Shown one piece after another: positions 37,501 to 43,444 of a stretch of DNA of 64,000 nt. This DNA comes from Sweltsa coloradensis (Eukaryota; Arthropoda; Insecta; Plecoptera; Chloroperlidae): positions 62,001 to 126,000 of the forward strand of contig JAMZAV010001710.1 in the NCBI GenBank assembly GCA_024449915.1. Reading direction: 5' to 3'. The notes under the pieces were generated by a model. The model did not search any database, was not told where the DNA came from, and worked only from the letters and a program-made list of their open reading frames with translations. Position numbers and translations under genes: made by a program. Every line of letters begins with the position of its first letter. The stretch's first letter is position 1.

Positions 37501-38834
37501 TATATATGTACATTGAAAAAGATGTTTCCTGTCTTGTTCCCCAGCTCCACACATCCGACAGACACTAGATTCAAAAATTCCAAATCTATGGAGGTGCTTT
37601 CCGAGTAGGTCGTGTCCTGTTTGAAGCCGGAATTGAGCTGTCTCTATTTTTCTACTGTAGCACTTACGTTTACCAGTCGGCCTCATTCTAGTGTAATCTT
37701 CCCACAGTTTATTCTGCCCCCTCTCTTGCCATTCCTTACGGACTGCTTTGTCTGTCGACGCATGCAGGTGAGATTTGAGAGATTTATGTGACAGTTTTTT
37801 ACTTTCTTGTTGTTTTTTGCTACCTTGTTTGGCTAGGTAGTCGGCCTTCTCATTACCATATATGCCACAGTGGGCCGGTATCCATTGTAGCACAATTTTG
37901 TTCCCATCATTCATGAGTCGTAGAATCTGTAGTTTACATTGTCTAATTTCGGGTTCTGTTTCCTCCCTATTTGCAATGGCTGCAATGGCAGTCTTGGAGT
38001 CGGATAGGATCACAATTTTCCGGTTTTCAGATTTTGATAGTTTCAATAGTGCTTCAACTATTGCTCGGATTTCTCCATCATAATTGCTTCCATTAGCACC
38101 AGCTGGGTAGGAAGCCTCAAATTCTCGGCTGTATATCCCTGCGCCCGCATTTCCTTCCCCTGGGGATGCTGATCCATCTGTATACAGATGTAGCCATTCA
38201 TTTTCTGGGTATTTCTGGCGAATGTATGCCAATGTCAATTTCTTTAGTTGAACCAATGAGTGGTTGTTTTTCTTACCGTCGATGTCAGGTATTGTCAATG
38301 CATGTGGGATTTCTAACAATGCAACATTTATGTTTGGTGGTAGGAGGTCTTGTCTATTGTTAATTGCCTCATTCCCAATTAAATGCTCATTTATTTGTCG
38401 TGCCTTCGTTATGAATGTTACATGGGTTTTATGTTTTTCACATGGTTCTTTATCCCAGTAGTTCTGATCCAGTCTTACCAGTTTTTCATATAGGATCCCT
38501 GCAGCTTCATTTTGTCTGGCCTCTAGGGGTGGAATATTGGCCTTTGCTTCCATAGCCATCAATTTTAATTTTAATATCTTAACACCTGTAGGCACTTCTT
38601 AAGAACGCACTTGTCTCTTTATCCGCAGAGAATTCCTTCTACTTAGTGGTTCCTAGCCGGTACATATTCCCGGGCGCAGAGGTCGTTTGCGACCCCTGTC
38701 CAGATCTAGACCAGTCGCTGAGCAGCCAATCAGAAAACAGCCAATCGGAAAGCAGCGATTCAGACAGCGACGACAACGAAACCGTCGACTACTGGAGCGG
38801 GATGGCAAACGCTGGCATGTCCAGCGCACAGTGA
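13372..38834 (+). CDS. SIRT1: SIRT1, NAD-dependent protein deacetylase (12 exons, 800 aa)
   Basis: Class I sirtuin: removes acetyl groups from lysines of histones and nuclear factors, using NAD and releasing nicotinamide and O-acetyl-ADP-ribose. Exons (join): 13372-13516, 17539-17683, 19272-19390, 19730-19974, 20469-20662, 29357-29463, 32273-32439, 33717-33876, 34698-34815, 35324-35906, 36856-37069, 38629-38834; sum 2403 nt. All introns are GT-AG and the frame stays open. Seen: basic PSKRIKL near the N-terminus; SEPP at 184-187 with Glu185; [15 protein letters not shown] (216-230); QNID (300-303); catalytic His318; zinc cysteines 326, 329, 350, 353; GSS (415-417); INRE (439-442); a disordered region with repeated MS(I/V)DS; ESA motif [11 protein letters not shown] from 736; acidic Ser-rich tail. 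Human SIRT1 is 747 aa. The ATG has A at -3 and G at +4. Intact and surely functional by sequence. Confidence 0.95.
14166..14640. mobile_element. TIR element with long inverted ends
   Basis: GCCTAAAGGCCGATGCACAA at the left is matched inverted by TTGTGCATCGGCCTTTAGGC at the right, extending inward through a shared ACCGGGCAATTG/CAATTGCCCGGT block and AACG(A/G)GAACG words. A second, shorter inverted pair lies inside (14250-14290 against 14535-14560). Because the flanks are themselves palindromic, the target duplication cannot be assigned. Superfamily unresolved. Confidence 0.65.
14687..15414. mobile_element. TIR element, about 728 bp, TIR of about 90 bp
   Basis: The left end ACCGTGGCTACGGGAAAATT and the right end AATTTTCCCGTAGCTACGGT are inverted partners. 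The pairing continues inward through CAATTCGTCCGTAGCATGAA with a few mismatches. A diverged half-copy is visible at 16030-16080. The interior includes a tRNA-like block and a 52-bp block repeated inverted at 18317-18368. Target duplication not resolved. Confidence 0.7.
14826..14898 (+). repeat. tRNA-like sequence inside a TIR element
   Basis: TGGCAGAGTGGTAGCGCG resembles an A box and GGCGGTTCAAATTT a B box, followed by a T run (14891-14901) usable as a pol III terminator. The cloverleaf is poor, so a SINE head or degenerate tRNA is more likely than a functional gene. Confidence 0.45.
15472..16127. mobile_element. Probable hAT-like element, TSD ctatatat
   Basis: Begins TAGGGTTACCAACTTGGG. The right end carries the inverted block TGTCCGG (left TCCGGACA) and ends near GTTGCAAGGC. 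Duplications ctatatat at 15464-15471 and 16128-16135 are identical but low-complexity, so the boundary is less secure than for the other hAT copies. Confidence 0.55.
17346..17427 (-). repeat. tRNA-like sequence (degenerate)
   Basis: On the minus strand, TAGCTCAATTGGTAGAG resembles a D arm/A box and CTGGGTTCGAACCCCAG forms a perfect T arm. The acceptor halves do not pair and base 33 of the anticodon loop is not T, so I treat it as a tRNA pseudogene or SINE head in intron 1. Confidence 0.5.
17539..17683 (+). CDS. SIRT1: SIRT1 exon 2 (N-terminal disordered region)
   Basis: Completes Gly49 and encodes residues to 96 plus two bases; acceptor GTTTTCAG, donor TC|GTAAGT. Ser/Asn/Glu-rich and likely disordered. 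No known motif; included because splice sites and phases fit both neighbours. Confidence 0.82.
17684..19271 (+). other. SIRT1 intron 2 (1.6 kb)
   Basis: Holds a TIR element at 18219-18442 and AGGCCT/ACCGGT-rich AT sequence. No other gene seen; the open frame at 18465-18662 has no support. Confidence 0.7.
18219..18442. mobile_element. Short TIR element (MITE-like)
   Basis: TACTTCTTCGGTTGGTATGG at the left and CCATACCAACCGAAGAAGTT at the right form a near-perfect inverted repeat of about 24 bp. The interior block at 18317-18368 is the reverse complement of 15003-15055. Duplication not resolved. Confidence 0.65.
19272..19390 (+). CDS. SIRT1: SIRT1 exon 3 (Ser/Asp-rich, before the SBD)
   Basis: Residues 97-136 plus one base. 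Contains a duplicated LSDLSG ([17 protein letters not shown]); the DWKP end aligns with the SSSDWTP segment before the activator-binding domain of vertebrate SIRT1. Donor G|GTGAGT. Confidence 0.88.
19391..19729 (+). other. SIRT1 intron 3 with tRNA-like sequence
   Basis: Contains the tRNA-like stretch at 19529-19602; otherwise plain AT-rich intron. Confidence 0.7.
19529..19602 (-). tRNA. tRNA-like sequence, probably pseudogene or SINE head
   Basis: On the minus strand a 7-bp acceptor (ATCTCGG/CCGAGAT), D arm GCTTAGGGGTAAAGC and T arm TGGGGTTCGATACCCCG can be drawn. The anticodon stem is imperfect and position 33 is C instead of T, with a nominal GGC triplet, so function is doubtful. It lies antisense inside SIRT1 intron 3. 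Confidence 0.4.
19730..19974 (+). CDS. SIRT1: SIRT1 exon 4 (activator-binding domain, start of Rossmann fold)
   Basis: Residues 137-218: [17 protein letters not shown], the SBD helices with [15 protein letters not shown], and KIIVLTGAG, the first NAD-binding Gly motif, split from VS in exon 5. Glu185 in SEPP corresponds to human Glu230, the residue needed for response to small-molecule activators. Confidence 0.96.
19975..20468 (+). other. SIRT1 intron 4
   Basis: 494 bp, AT-rich, no transposon or RNA recognised; one of the few short clean introns. Confidence 0.8.
20469..20662 (+). CDS. SIRT1: SIRT1 exon 5 (NAD-binding core)
   Basis: Residues 219-282: [20 protein letters not shown] holds the GIPDFRS motif contacting NAD, followed by the cofactor-loop region and [13 protein letters not shown]. 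Donor AG|GTGAGT. Confidence 0.97.
23190..23822 (+). mobile_element. GGATGAGCG-family element, copy B
   Basis: GTTGTTGGATGAGCG at 23220-23234 and its inverse CGCTCATCCAACAAC near the right end bound tandem units with TTATTTC/GAAATAA, GCGATTTTCAT and GGAGTATCGGTTTAGCCGG blocks shared with copies A and D. Upstream GCTTCGCAAACGCC is a decayed version of the family 5' end. Confidence 0.7.
25460..25960 (+). mobile_element. GGATGAGCG-family element, copy C (3' truncated)
   Basis: Begins ACTAGGAAAACGCTAAAGTC followed by CCGCCGCGTTGATGGATGAG. The body matches copies E and F (CCACCCGTTTGGTCAGAAT, GCCGTTTGCCCGG). The usual GCTACGCTCATCCAA end is missing; sequence decays into an AT-rich tract after 25950. 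Confidence 0.7.
26643..27371. mobile_element. Nested hAT element, 729 bp, TSD atctagtg
   Basis: Starts CAGGGTTGCCACC and ends GGCAACCCTG, with perfect duplications atctagtg at 26635-26642 and 27372-27379. Carries subterminal AAATCC(T/G)(T/A)AA words. A copy of the GAGTCTACCCACTC dispersed repeat (26875-26970) lies inside. Long T run at 27259-27280. Confidence 0.88.
28185..28290 (+). repeat. tRNA-derived SINE-like copy
   Basis: GTTGAGGCTCAGGGCCGAAG followed by GGGTTCAAATCC (B box) and AGGCATTAATTTTAG: same head/body junction as the copies near 9925 and 12828. Confidence 0.5.
28347..29156. mobile_element. hAT-type element, 810 bp, TSD gtattaat
   Basis: Starts AGGGATGCACATCGATGC and ends ATTGTATGCATTCCTA, with gtattaat at 28339-28346 and 29157-29164. 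One terminal T appears lost at the left. Subterminal words are TATCGATTATC and ATCGATAATATCGAT. It encloses another TAGTGATGACATC-type element (28490-28922). Confidence 0.75.
28490..28922. mobile_element. Nested hAT-type element (TAGTGATGACATC ends)
   Basis: Left TAGTGATGACATCCAG and right GGGTACCCGATGTCATCACTA are inverted; subterminal words are AACCGGTT-based (ACCGGTTTCTCC, GGAACCGGTTCCC). Right flank gtggcaag resembles gtggcaat at 28475-28482, a few bases away from the left terminus, so the duplication is blurred. Confidence 0.65.
29357..29463 (+). CDS. SIRT1: SIRT1 exon 6 (catalytic His)
   Basis: Residues 283-318: [15 protein letters not shown], then VVECH. QNID (300-303) binds NAD ribose; His318 is the general base, matching human His363. 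Donor G|GTGAGT. Confidence 0.97.
30586..31417. mobile_element. PIF/Harbinger-type element, 832 bp, TSD TAA
   Basis: Starts AGGGCCATTCACAACCAACT and ends AGTTGGTTATGAATGAGCCT, imperfect TIRs followed by nested AACTTAG(C/T) words. TAA is duplicated at 30583-30585 and 31418-31420. Intact copies of the host repeat (for example near 31580) read straight through the site, which proves the insertion point. A 3-bp TWA duplication is typical of PIF/Harbinger. Confidence 0.85.
30833..31003 (+). pseudogene. MADF-like exon fragment in Harbinger-type element
   Basis: ATG opens 56 codons. [20 protein letters not shown] followed by [18 protein letters not shown] matches the start of a MADF (Myb/SANT-like) DNA-binding domain: helix, RP(L/V)LY, Y-K-DK, W…I. 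PIF/Harbinger elements carry such a protein beside the transposase. The domain is cut after its second helix by a stop. A GTCAGT donor-like site at 30989 suggests this was exon 1. No transposase remains. Confidence 0.7.
31870..32207. mobile_element. Small hAT-like element, 338 bp
   Basis: Starts TAGAGCTATGGAAAA and ends TTTTCATGCCTCTA (inverted). Flanks tatatact at 31862-31869 and catatact at 32208-32215 match 7 of 8. The interior is rich in TTAGCATTT words. Confidence 0.65.
32273..32439 (+). CDS. SIRT1: SIRT1 exon 7 (zinc module)
   Basis: Residues 319-374: [15 protein letters not shown] and PLCPVCH supply cysteines 326, 329, 350 and 353 binding structural zinc. The linker after the second CxxC is longer than in human SIRT1, as it is in insect Sir2. 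Donor AAG|GTAGCT. Confidence 0.96.
32440..33716 (+). other. SIRT1 intron 7
   Basis: Contains the hAT element 32546-33019; the remainder has no recognised feature. Confidence 0.8.
32546..33019. mobile_element. Non-autonomous hAT element, 474 bp, TSD gtaaaaat
   Basis: Starts TAGTGATGACATCGGGTA and ends TACCCGATGTCATCCCTA: an 18-bp TIR with one mismatch. Perfect duplications gtaaaaat at 32538-32545 and 33020-33027. Subterminal words GGAGTCGACTCCGG and GGAGTCGGGTAGGAGTC repeat at both ends. Interior has A and T runs. Confidence 0.92.
33717..33876 (+). CDS. SIRT1: SIRT1 exon 8 (Rossmann fold, FFGE and GSS)
   Basis: Residues 375-427: [16 protein letters not shown] and [19 protein letters not shown], near-identical in wording to all SIRT1 proteins. 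FFGE (388-391) lines the acetyl-lysine channel; GSS contacts NAD. Donor A|GTGAGT. Confidence 0.97.
33877..34697 (+). other. SIRT1 intron 8
   Basis: Nearly filled by the hAT-like element 33933-34639. Confidence 0.8.
33933..34639. mobile_element. hAT-like element, 707 bp
   Basis: Starts CAGTCTTGGGAAAGAAC and ends CTTACTTGCCCAAGACTG. Flanks tactgtat (33925-33932) and tactgtcg (34640-34647) match 6 of 8. Subterminal AGTTCCTTTT/AAAAGGAAC words. An inverted repeat around CCATATGCTTGG / CCAAGCATATGG (34215-34335) lies inside. Confidence 0.72.
34698..34815 (+). CDS. SIRT1: SIRT1 exon 9 (end of catalytic core)
   Basis: Residues 428-466: [17 protein letters not shown] then [19 protein letters not shown] contacts the NAD adenine ribose. 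Donor AT|GTACGT. Confidence 0.97.
34816..35323 (+). other. SIRT1 intron 9
   Basis: 508 bp, AT-rich; no mobile element recognised. Confidence 0.8.
35324..35906 (+). CDS. SIRT1: SIRT1 exon 10 (C-terminal disordered region)
   Basis: Largest exon, residues 467-661. Starts [10 protein letters not shown], the equivalent of the RLGGEYAKLC core end, then a Ser/Thr/Asp-rich region with MSIDS at 584-588 and 602-606 and LCVDS at 613-617. Failure to splice at AAAGAG|GTAACA would give a stop seven codons later and remove the ESA motif. Confidence 0.93.
35907..36855 (+). other. SIRT1 intron 10
   Basis: Holds the TIR element 35936-36491, starting only 29 bp after the donor. The rest is AT-rich with TAGGCCTA words. 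Confidence 0.8.
35936..36491. mobile_element. TIR element, 556 bp, TSD taattttt
   Basis: GGTACTTGTTCATTAACGGG at the left and CCCGTTAATGAACAAGTACC at the right are perfect inverses, continuing through ACCCCC(T/C). Flanks taattttt (35928-35935 and 36492-36499) are identical, an 8-bp duplication compatible with hAT, although the T-rich site is low complexity. A hairpin (36195-36280) in the interior shares AATAGC(G/A)ACGTTAAAGGTTT with 15079-15100. Confidence 0.75.
36856..37069 (+). CDS. SIRT1: SIRT1 exon 11 (repeat motifs, pre-ESA)
   Basis: Residues 662-732. Contains TRMSVDS (681-685) and NRRMSIDS (695-699), continuing the motif series of exon 10. RRMS fits a basophilic kinase site. Donor G|GTGAGT. 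Confidence 0.92.
37367..38583 (-). mobile_element. 5'-truncated non-LTR retrotransposon with RNase H
   Basis: Bounds the RNase H open frame; the 3' side (on + strand 37371-37385) has a TTTCTTCTTCTTTTC tract that may be the tail. ACCTGTA at 37360-37366 and 38584-38590 is a candidate 7-bp duplication, weak on its own. Confidence 0.6.
37408..38595 (-). CDS. Retrotransposon ORF2 C-terminal part: RNase H plus zinc-knuckle-like motif
   Basis: Open without interruption; the frame is bounded upstream by TAA, begins at a GTG (38595) and has its first ATG at 38559, so it has no natural start. RNase H type I residues are all visible, counted from the GTG: Asp140 (YTDGSA), Glu175 (DGEIRA), Asp199 (LSDSKT), His242 (PAHCG), Asp252 ([11 protein letters not shown]). 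A CxxC-x8-H-x3-C motif (346-362) follows. RNase H beside such a motif is found at the ORF2 end of several non-LTR clades (I, R1 and related groups). Lack of stops over 395 codons suggests a recent insertion. It is antisense to SIRT1. Confidence 0.88.
   Translation of the reverse strand: MPTGVKILKLKLMAMEAKANIPPLEARQNEAAGILYEKLVRLDQNYWDKEPCEKHKTHVTFITKARQINEHLIGNEAINNRQDLLPPNINVALLEIPHALTIPDIDGKKNNHSLVQLKKLTLAYIRQKYPENEWLHLYTDGSASPGEGNAGAGIYSREFEASYPAGANGSNYDGEIRAIVEALLKLSKSENRKIVILSDSKTAIAAIANREETEPEIRQCKLQILRLMNDGNKIVLQWIPAHCGIYGNEKADYLAKQGSKKQQESKKLSHKSLKSHLHASTDKAVRKEWQERGQNKLWEDYTRMRPTGKRKCYSRKIETAQFRLQTGHDLLGKHLHRFGIFESSVCRMCGAGEQDRKHLFQCTYIKLERDKMPNGMDRSEQESYLYWLTRKHMMT
38629..38834 (+). 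CDS. SIRT1: SIRT1 exon 12 (ESA motif, acidic tail, stop)
   Basis: Residues 733-800 and [21 protein letters not shown] corresponds to the human ESA segment (FYLFLPPNRYIFHGAEV) that adds a strand to the catalytic core and boosts activity. The tail [18 protein letters not shown] is acidic and Ser-rich, typical of CK2 sites. Confidence 0.96.
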
Positions 38835-39604
38835 TAATAGCACGGTAAATCTAGACAATTGTAATATCGGCGTTGTTATTATTATGGTTAGTAAGTTGTA
38901 CATAAAATATTATTATACATGATAATACTCGTTAAAAAAGTGGAAAGAATTAGGCCAATTATGAATTAAGTAAATATTTCAAGGGCGCTGTACAAAAGTG
39001 TTATCAATCACAATCACCATTATCAGATATTGCATTTCGTTTGCAATTGCACTGGCTTTTAGGTTAACCTTCCTAGTTCCTAGTGTACATTTGAAATAGC
39101 TAGGCCTACTTTAAATGAGTAATATTTGAATGTGAATTCCACATTAAAAAATAATGAGAAAATCAATATATACTGTAGTTTGCTGTATTTTAGACAGTTT
39201 GTCTTTAAATATATAGTATTCTCATTAAATCAAGGAGAATTTCTATATGGTCCGCTATGTACCTAGTGTTCTACATTGTTCCACAACCTGTTTGTTTGCA
39301 TCAAAACTCTTAAATGGCATAAAGGTACCTATGTTTTTGTTTTTTTTACATTTTGATGTAATATTAGTATGTACATATTGCACTATGTATATGTTGTTAT
39401 TTATTTGTAAGTTGACATGGTACCATAAAATAAGAAATGCACTGCAGGTTCTACCTTCTAAAACATTTATGCATTACAAGCAATAAGGTAATATGATGTA
39501 AGTTCTATGATGAAGAAAATATGTATGGTTTTGACTGGATAAAACTTAGGAAACCTTGTGGGCATTGAAATTATTGTTGATCACATATGAAGCAATGACA
39601 GGGT
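38835..39604 (+). other. SIRT1 3' UTR / downstream region
   Basis: AT-rich non-coding sequence after the stop. No unambiguous polyadenylation signal before the next element; AATAAA occurs at 39774-39779 and again near 39799, so the 3' end may lie there or further downstream. Confidence 0.5.
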
Positions 39605-39606
39605 TA

Positions 39607-40142
39607 TAGTGTGGACCAGATAAGGTGGCGGTCGCCGAGGGATCGCAGCACTGTCGACCACGCACTATGGCCACAGGATCGGCAAAAAGTAGATAAAATA
39701 ACGGTCTCTAAAACTGCTTTCGGAGAAAAACACGACTGTTTTAAAGCCAAGCCTTGCCCAATATTATCCTAAAAATAAAGTATTTATGAAGTGTACGAAT
39801 AAAATCAAGACATTTTGATTTTTGATGCTCCTAAACATTGACATCACATCTGGCGAGGTTGGCATTATAAACAGCTGGAACTTTGGACACACCATTACCA
39901 ACAAGGCAAAAAACACTTTCGTAATCGTGATTACCTACTTAAAATCATTATTTCACTAAAATACTGACTCTGTGGGACGAACTACTTTATTCACAGCTTA
40001 TAAAATGTTGATTTATGTGATAACATGACCAAATAGAATACGGTAGGCCCTACCTAATGCCAGTTGTGTGTGTAAATTGTCAATGTTGGCGTCCGTGCTC
40101 TCGCTTGACCTTGACGCCCGCCAGCTTATCTGGTTCAACCTA
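39607..40142. mobile_element. TIR element, 536 bp, TA target site
   Basis: Left TAGTGTGGACCAGATAAG and right CTTATCTGGTTCAACCTA are inverted with few mismatches, continuing into GGTGGCGG / CCGCCAGC. TA dinucleotides flank both ends (39605-39606, 40143-40144), suggesting a Tc1/mariner-like MITE. Confidence 0.6.
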
Positions 40143-40349
40143 TAGTCTTCTTTAAATTTACCCAATGTCCTCCACTGAAAATCAGGTAAATATTTTACTT
40201 TGAGTTGTTGGACTAAATTATTTTATTTATTTATTTTCTTGTAGAACACTCTCTTCTCTTATACCATATCATAATCAATGTATCAAAATGCTATCAAAGT
40301 TATTGCACTCTAAATGTAGCATAAATAATCTGAATGATTTGAAAAGTGC
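40143..40349. other. Intergenic, with TTTA run
   Basis: Contains CCACTGAAAATCAGGTAAAT, part of the dispersed GAGTGGGTAGACTC repeat, then plain sequence. Confidence 0.35.
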
Positions 40350-40430
40350 ATTGGATTAGAGAAGGGTTGACAGGTTGGGAAAGCAAAGAGAACATAAATC
40401 CCAGCCTGAAGGGCTGGGGCCCTGGGGGGA
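40350..40430 (-). repeat. Penelope-like pLTR fragment
   Basis: GAGAAGGGTTGACAGGTTGG and CCCAGCCTGAAGGGCTGG match the pLTR-like ends at 40951-41117 and (inverted) 41686-41845. Confidence 0.6.
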
Positions 40431-41204
40431 TGAATGAAAAGTGCATTGGTTATTATTTCCTTATTTTCCTCAAAATTATATTACTTGTTCTTATCAATAT
40501 TGTTTATTCTAGTCTTACTCAAGTAGGTGAAGGGTACCAATTTTTCTCTCTAGGGATCAACTGCAAACTGCAGTGCACAGAATTTTACCATAAAGTCAAA
40601 GTTAATTAGTACTTGTAAGTTGTAAACATAGTTGCACTGTAATTATTTACTTTAATTATTTATTTTTTAATATAAAAAACTGGTTCTGCTTTTACCCTTG
40701 CCATCAAACTAATGTAGGGCTAAATTAATTAAATAAAATCAATTGCTCGCTTTGCTTACCATCTTGAATTAGTTTCTTTGTGCAAACAAGATCTGGCATC
40801 GAATGATTCCAGTGTATTGGGCTGATTGCACTGGACGGATTTAGTTCACTGTAGTTTAGTTTGTATCCATTGGTCTTATGCTGGTAACTTTGAGAATTTT
40901 GCTGATTGTTCTTCAATAGAAATTACATATACTATACAGTATATTAATTAGTTTAGATTGGAGAAGGGTTGACAGGTTGGGAAAGCATAGAGAACATAAA
41001 GCCCAGCCTGAAGGGCTGGGGGCGACAAAACTTTTCACCTGCTGATGACAACTGTAGCTAATTTAAAGTTGTTACCTTAATCCACGACGCGTTTCGTCCT
41101 TCTGGGACGCCAAGAGCTAATATAGCACGTGTACCTGTGCTATAGCCAAGAGCTTGCAATTTGTAGTCTTGTTTCCTTTCGTTTTCGAATCCCAGTCACA
41201 ATTA

Positions 41205-41500
41205 GTAGGGCAGCCTCTCTCGTTGCCACGGGTCTTGGTTCAAATCCAGGGTAAGACATGGTTCTTTTGTCGCCCAAGCACCAGAGTCTAGGAGGGAAGC
41301 CCCCTCACTGGTTGTGCTGTGTTGTGACTTTCCACCCTTCCTATCTCTAACCTTTTCTCTTTGTATGAATGAAGAGGCACCCTTGCCCAGCAACAGCAGG
41401 AGGGGCAGCTTTTCTCTTGTTGCCAAGGGTCCTGGTTCGAATCCAGGGTAAGTCATGGATTTCTTGTCTCCCGAGCACCAGAGTTGGGAGGGAAGCCCCC
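41205..41500 (+). repeat. Two direct SINE-like units
   Basis: GGTTCAAATCCAGGGTAAGA (41229) and GGTTCGAATCCAGGGTAAGT (41421) each carry a B box. Each unit continues through CACCAGAGT…GGAGGGAAGCCCCC. Spacing is about 190 bp. A-box parts are weak. Confidence 0.6.
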
Positions 41501-41667
41501 TTACTGTCTGTGCTGACTGTGTGCCCCAGTATGAATGGTGTGTGAAGTAACCTTGCTGATGATGACAACATGCTTGCAGAATTTACTTCTTGCGTGGCCC
41601 TACCACAGGTTTGGTTATGTGTTGTGAGTTTTGGTTGCATGTAGTAAGCTGATTTTTAGTGGCCACC

Positions 41668-41709
41668 ATCCGCCTGAAGAGTCCCAGAAGGACGAAACGC
41701 GTCGTGGAT
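41668..41709 (+). ncRNA. Hammerhead ribozyme (Penelope-like type)
   Basis: Stem I ATCCGC (41668-41673) pairs with GTGGAT (41704-41709). Core CTGAAGA is at 41674-41680. Stem II is GTCC/GGAC with loop CAGAA, then GAAA at 41694-41697. A 2-bp stem III (AC/GT, loop GC) leads to the expected cleavage after C41703. All invariant core positions are met. Such minimal stem III hammerheads are known in Penelope-like retroelements. The inverted partner at 41080-41117 keeps stem II and GAAAC but has lost CTGAAGA. Confidence 0.82.
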
Positions 41710-41888
41710 TAAGGTAACAACTTTAAATTAGCTACAGTTGTCATCAGCAGGTGAAAAGTTTTGTCGCCCCCAGCCCTTCAGGCTGGGCTTTATGTTCTCT
41801 ATGCTTTCCCAACCTGTCAACCCTTCTCCAATCTAAACTAAACTAGCCATTTGGCCTTTTCCAAACTAATTGAACAGTATATTAATTA

Positions 41889-42559
41889 TGTATTTACAAT
41901 CGTTATCTGACTAATTTATTTTGCAAGCATCAAGTACATTGTTTTCTTCATCATAGAACTAAAACATGAAAACTTATTTTTCTACATTAACTAGGAAGGT
42001 TAAGGTTAAACTAAAGTGCGTAGCGACTAGTGGTATGTATGGTAGGCTAGCGCTATTTACCGGGAGTTTCATACAGTATAATTATGTCCACACCATGCTC
42101 TATTTTATTTGATGCGATGTAACTGCAAGGTTCGAGTATTTTTATGTACATAGAGAATAGAGATACATATTTGGCGAAGATACCACGAATGGAAACCGTT
42201 GCCGATTTATGACGGAAGTGTAACTGGAGTTAATCGATGGGTCGAGAACCGGCTTTTCACTCGTACACTGTTTGTTTTAAAGCGGCAAAAGTATTCTCCG
42301 GAGCTGGTTGTTCTGTTTCTTTACATTAATAATATGGCATTTTATTTGTGTTTAAATGGCCTAAGAATGAAAGACAGAACTAGATTTTAGTGAGCACAGA
42401 GTAAAAAATGTACAAACTTAGAATTATACAGGGAATGTAAAAGTTAATTCTAATGAACAATTTTCGTCATCCTAAAAATTAAGACTAAAATATGCTCTGT
42501 AGCAACCATTTTTTTCAACTGCAAAGATGTTTTAATTTTTTAAATGACTAAAACTTTGT
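41889..42559. other. Intergenic, nothing recognised
   Basis: No gene, RNA or delimited element seen. Confidence 0.4.
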
Positions 42560-42567
42560 ATAGTTAT

Positions 42568-43436
42568 TAGGGATGACATCGGGTAGCCCGGGTACCCGGT
42601 TCTAGAAATTACCCGGAGCCGATTTTAAGATCCGGGTTTATTTCGCGGCCGTTTTTAGGCTAATTCACAAGTTTAAATTACGCGCTACGTGGTTGCGGTA
42701 TTTCCCGCGGAGCGTACCCGCTGCCTAAAGAGTAACTGGAGTCGACGACGGAGCGCGTTGTAAGCTATCACGTGCTTCCGTCCGTCTCAGCAAGTCGTGC
42801 CCATGCCACGAGTGAGTGTAAGAGAGAAAGATGCGGCACTGCCGTCTGCGCGGTGCGAGATGCGCGTACGATCCAACCAACTCACTCACACTCACAGCTG
42901 TGAGCTGACTGACAAAGATGGTTGGTGTAGAAGAAGAATTCACGATGCGATCATCTTTCAACCGATTCACGAAATTCGTAATCACGACGCATAGGATTGT
43001 TATTCCTGGGCTTATCTTCTTTCTTTCCCAGGCTTATCTTGCGACGAGAGCTTCAGTGCGGGCGATAGGCCTACTAGTAGTGAGAGATTTTCCCATATGC
43101 GATGCGTGTTTGTTTTCCCCTGCTTTCTGTGCGTAGGCCTAGCTATACCTACGACGAGTTACACTGCCTGTACAGTGTAATTGGTAAACTAATCTTTGGT
43201 GTAATGAAGAATGAAGATCATTGCTTGGTTATCAACGCGGTTCTTTATTTGTGTACGATTATTGCAAAAGTTTCCAGAGACGGAAACGTAGTCAGTCGGT
43301 ATGACCTTCAAACCAACTAGGCCTAGTAGGCCTAGGAAACAGCGTTTCCACACATCGTGACGTAACAGGACCCGGGTACCCGGGTAATTCGAGTGCTGGA
43401 ACCGGTTCCGAATTTTACTACCCGATGTCATCCCTA
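42568..43436. mobile_element. Non-autonomous hAT element, 869 bp, TSD atagttat
   Basis: Starts TAGGGATGACATCGGGTA and ends TACCCGATGTCATCCCTA: a perfect 18-bp TIR. Duplications atagttat at 42560-42567 and 43437-43444. Subterminal words CCGGGTACCCGGTT and GACCCGGGTACCCGGG. Interior 42912-43100 is related to 9-180. Confidence 0.93.
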
Positions 43437-43444
43437 ATAGTTAT

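Larger units (their letters stand above)
37070..38628 (+). other. SIRT1 intron 11
   Basis: Most of the intron is an antisense non-LTR retrotransposon fragment (about 37367-38583), leaving only about 45 bp before the exon 12 acceptor. Confidence 0.8.
40951..41873. mobile_element. Penelope-like composite: inverted pLTR fragments with 15-bp TSD
   Basis: acagtatattaatta occurs at 40936-40950 and 41874-41888, a 15-bp duplication. Inside, 40951-41117 (minus) and about 41664-41845 (plus) are inverted copies of the same sequence, from GAGAAGGGTTGACAGG through GGTGAAAAGTTTTGTCG to CGTCGTGGATTAAGGTAA. Between them lie two direct SINE-like units (41205-41310 and 41395-41500). Inverted terminal duplications and ribozyme-bearing pLTRs are characteristic of Penelope-like elements. 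No RT is present. Confidence 0.72.
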
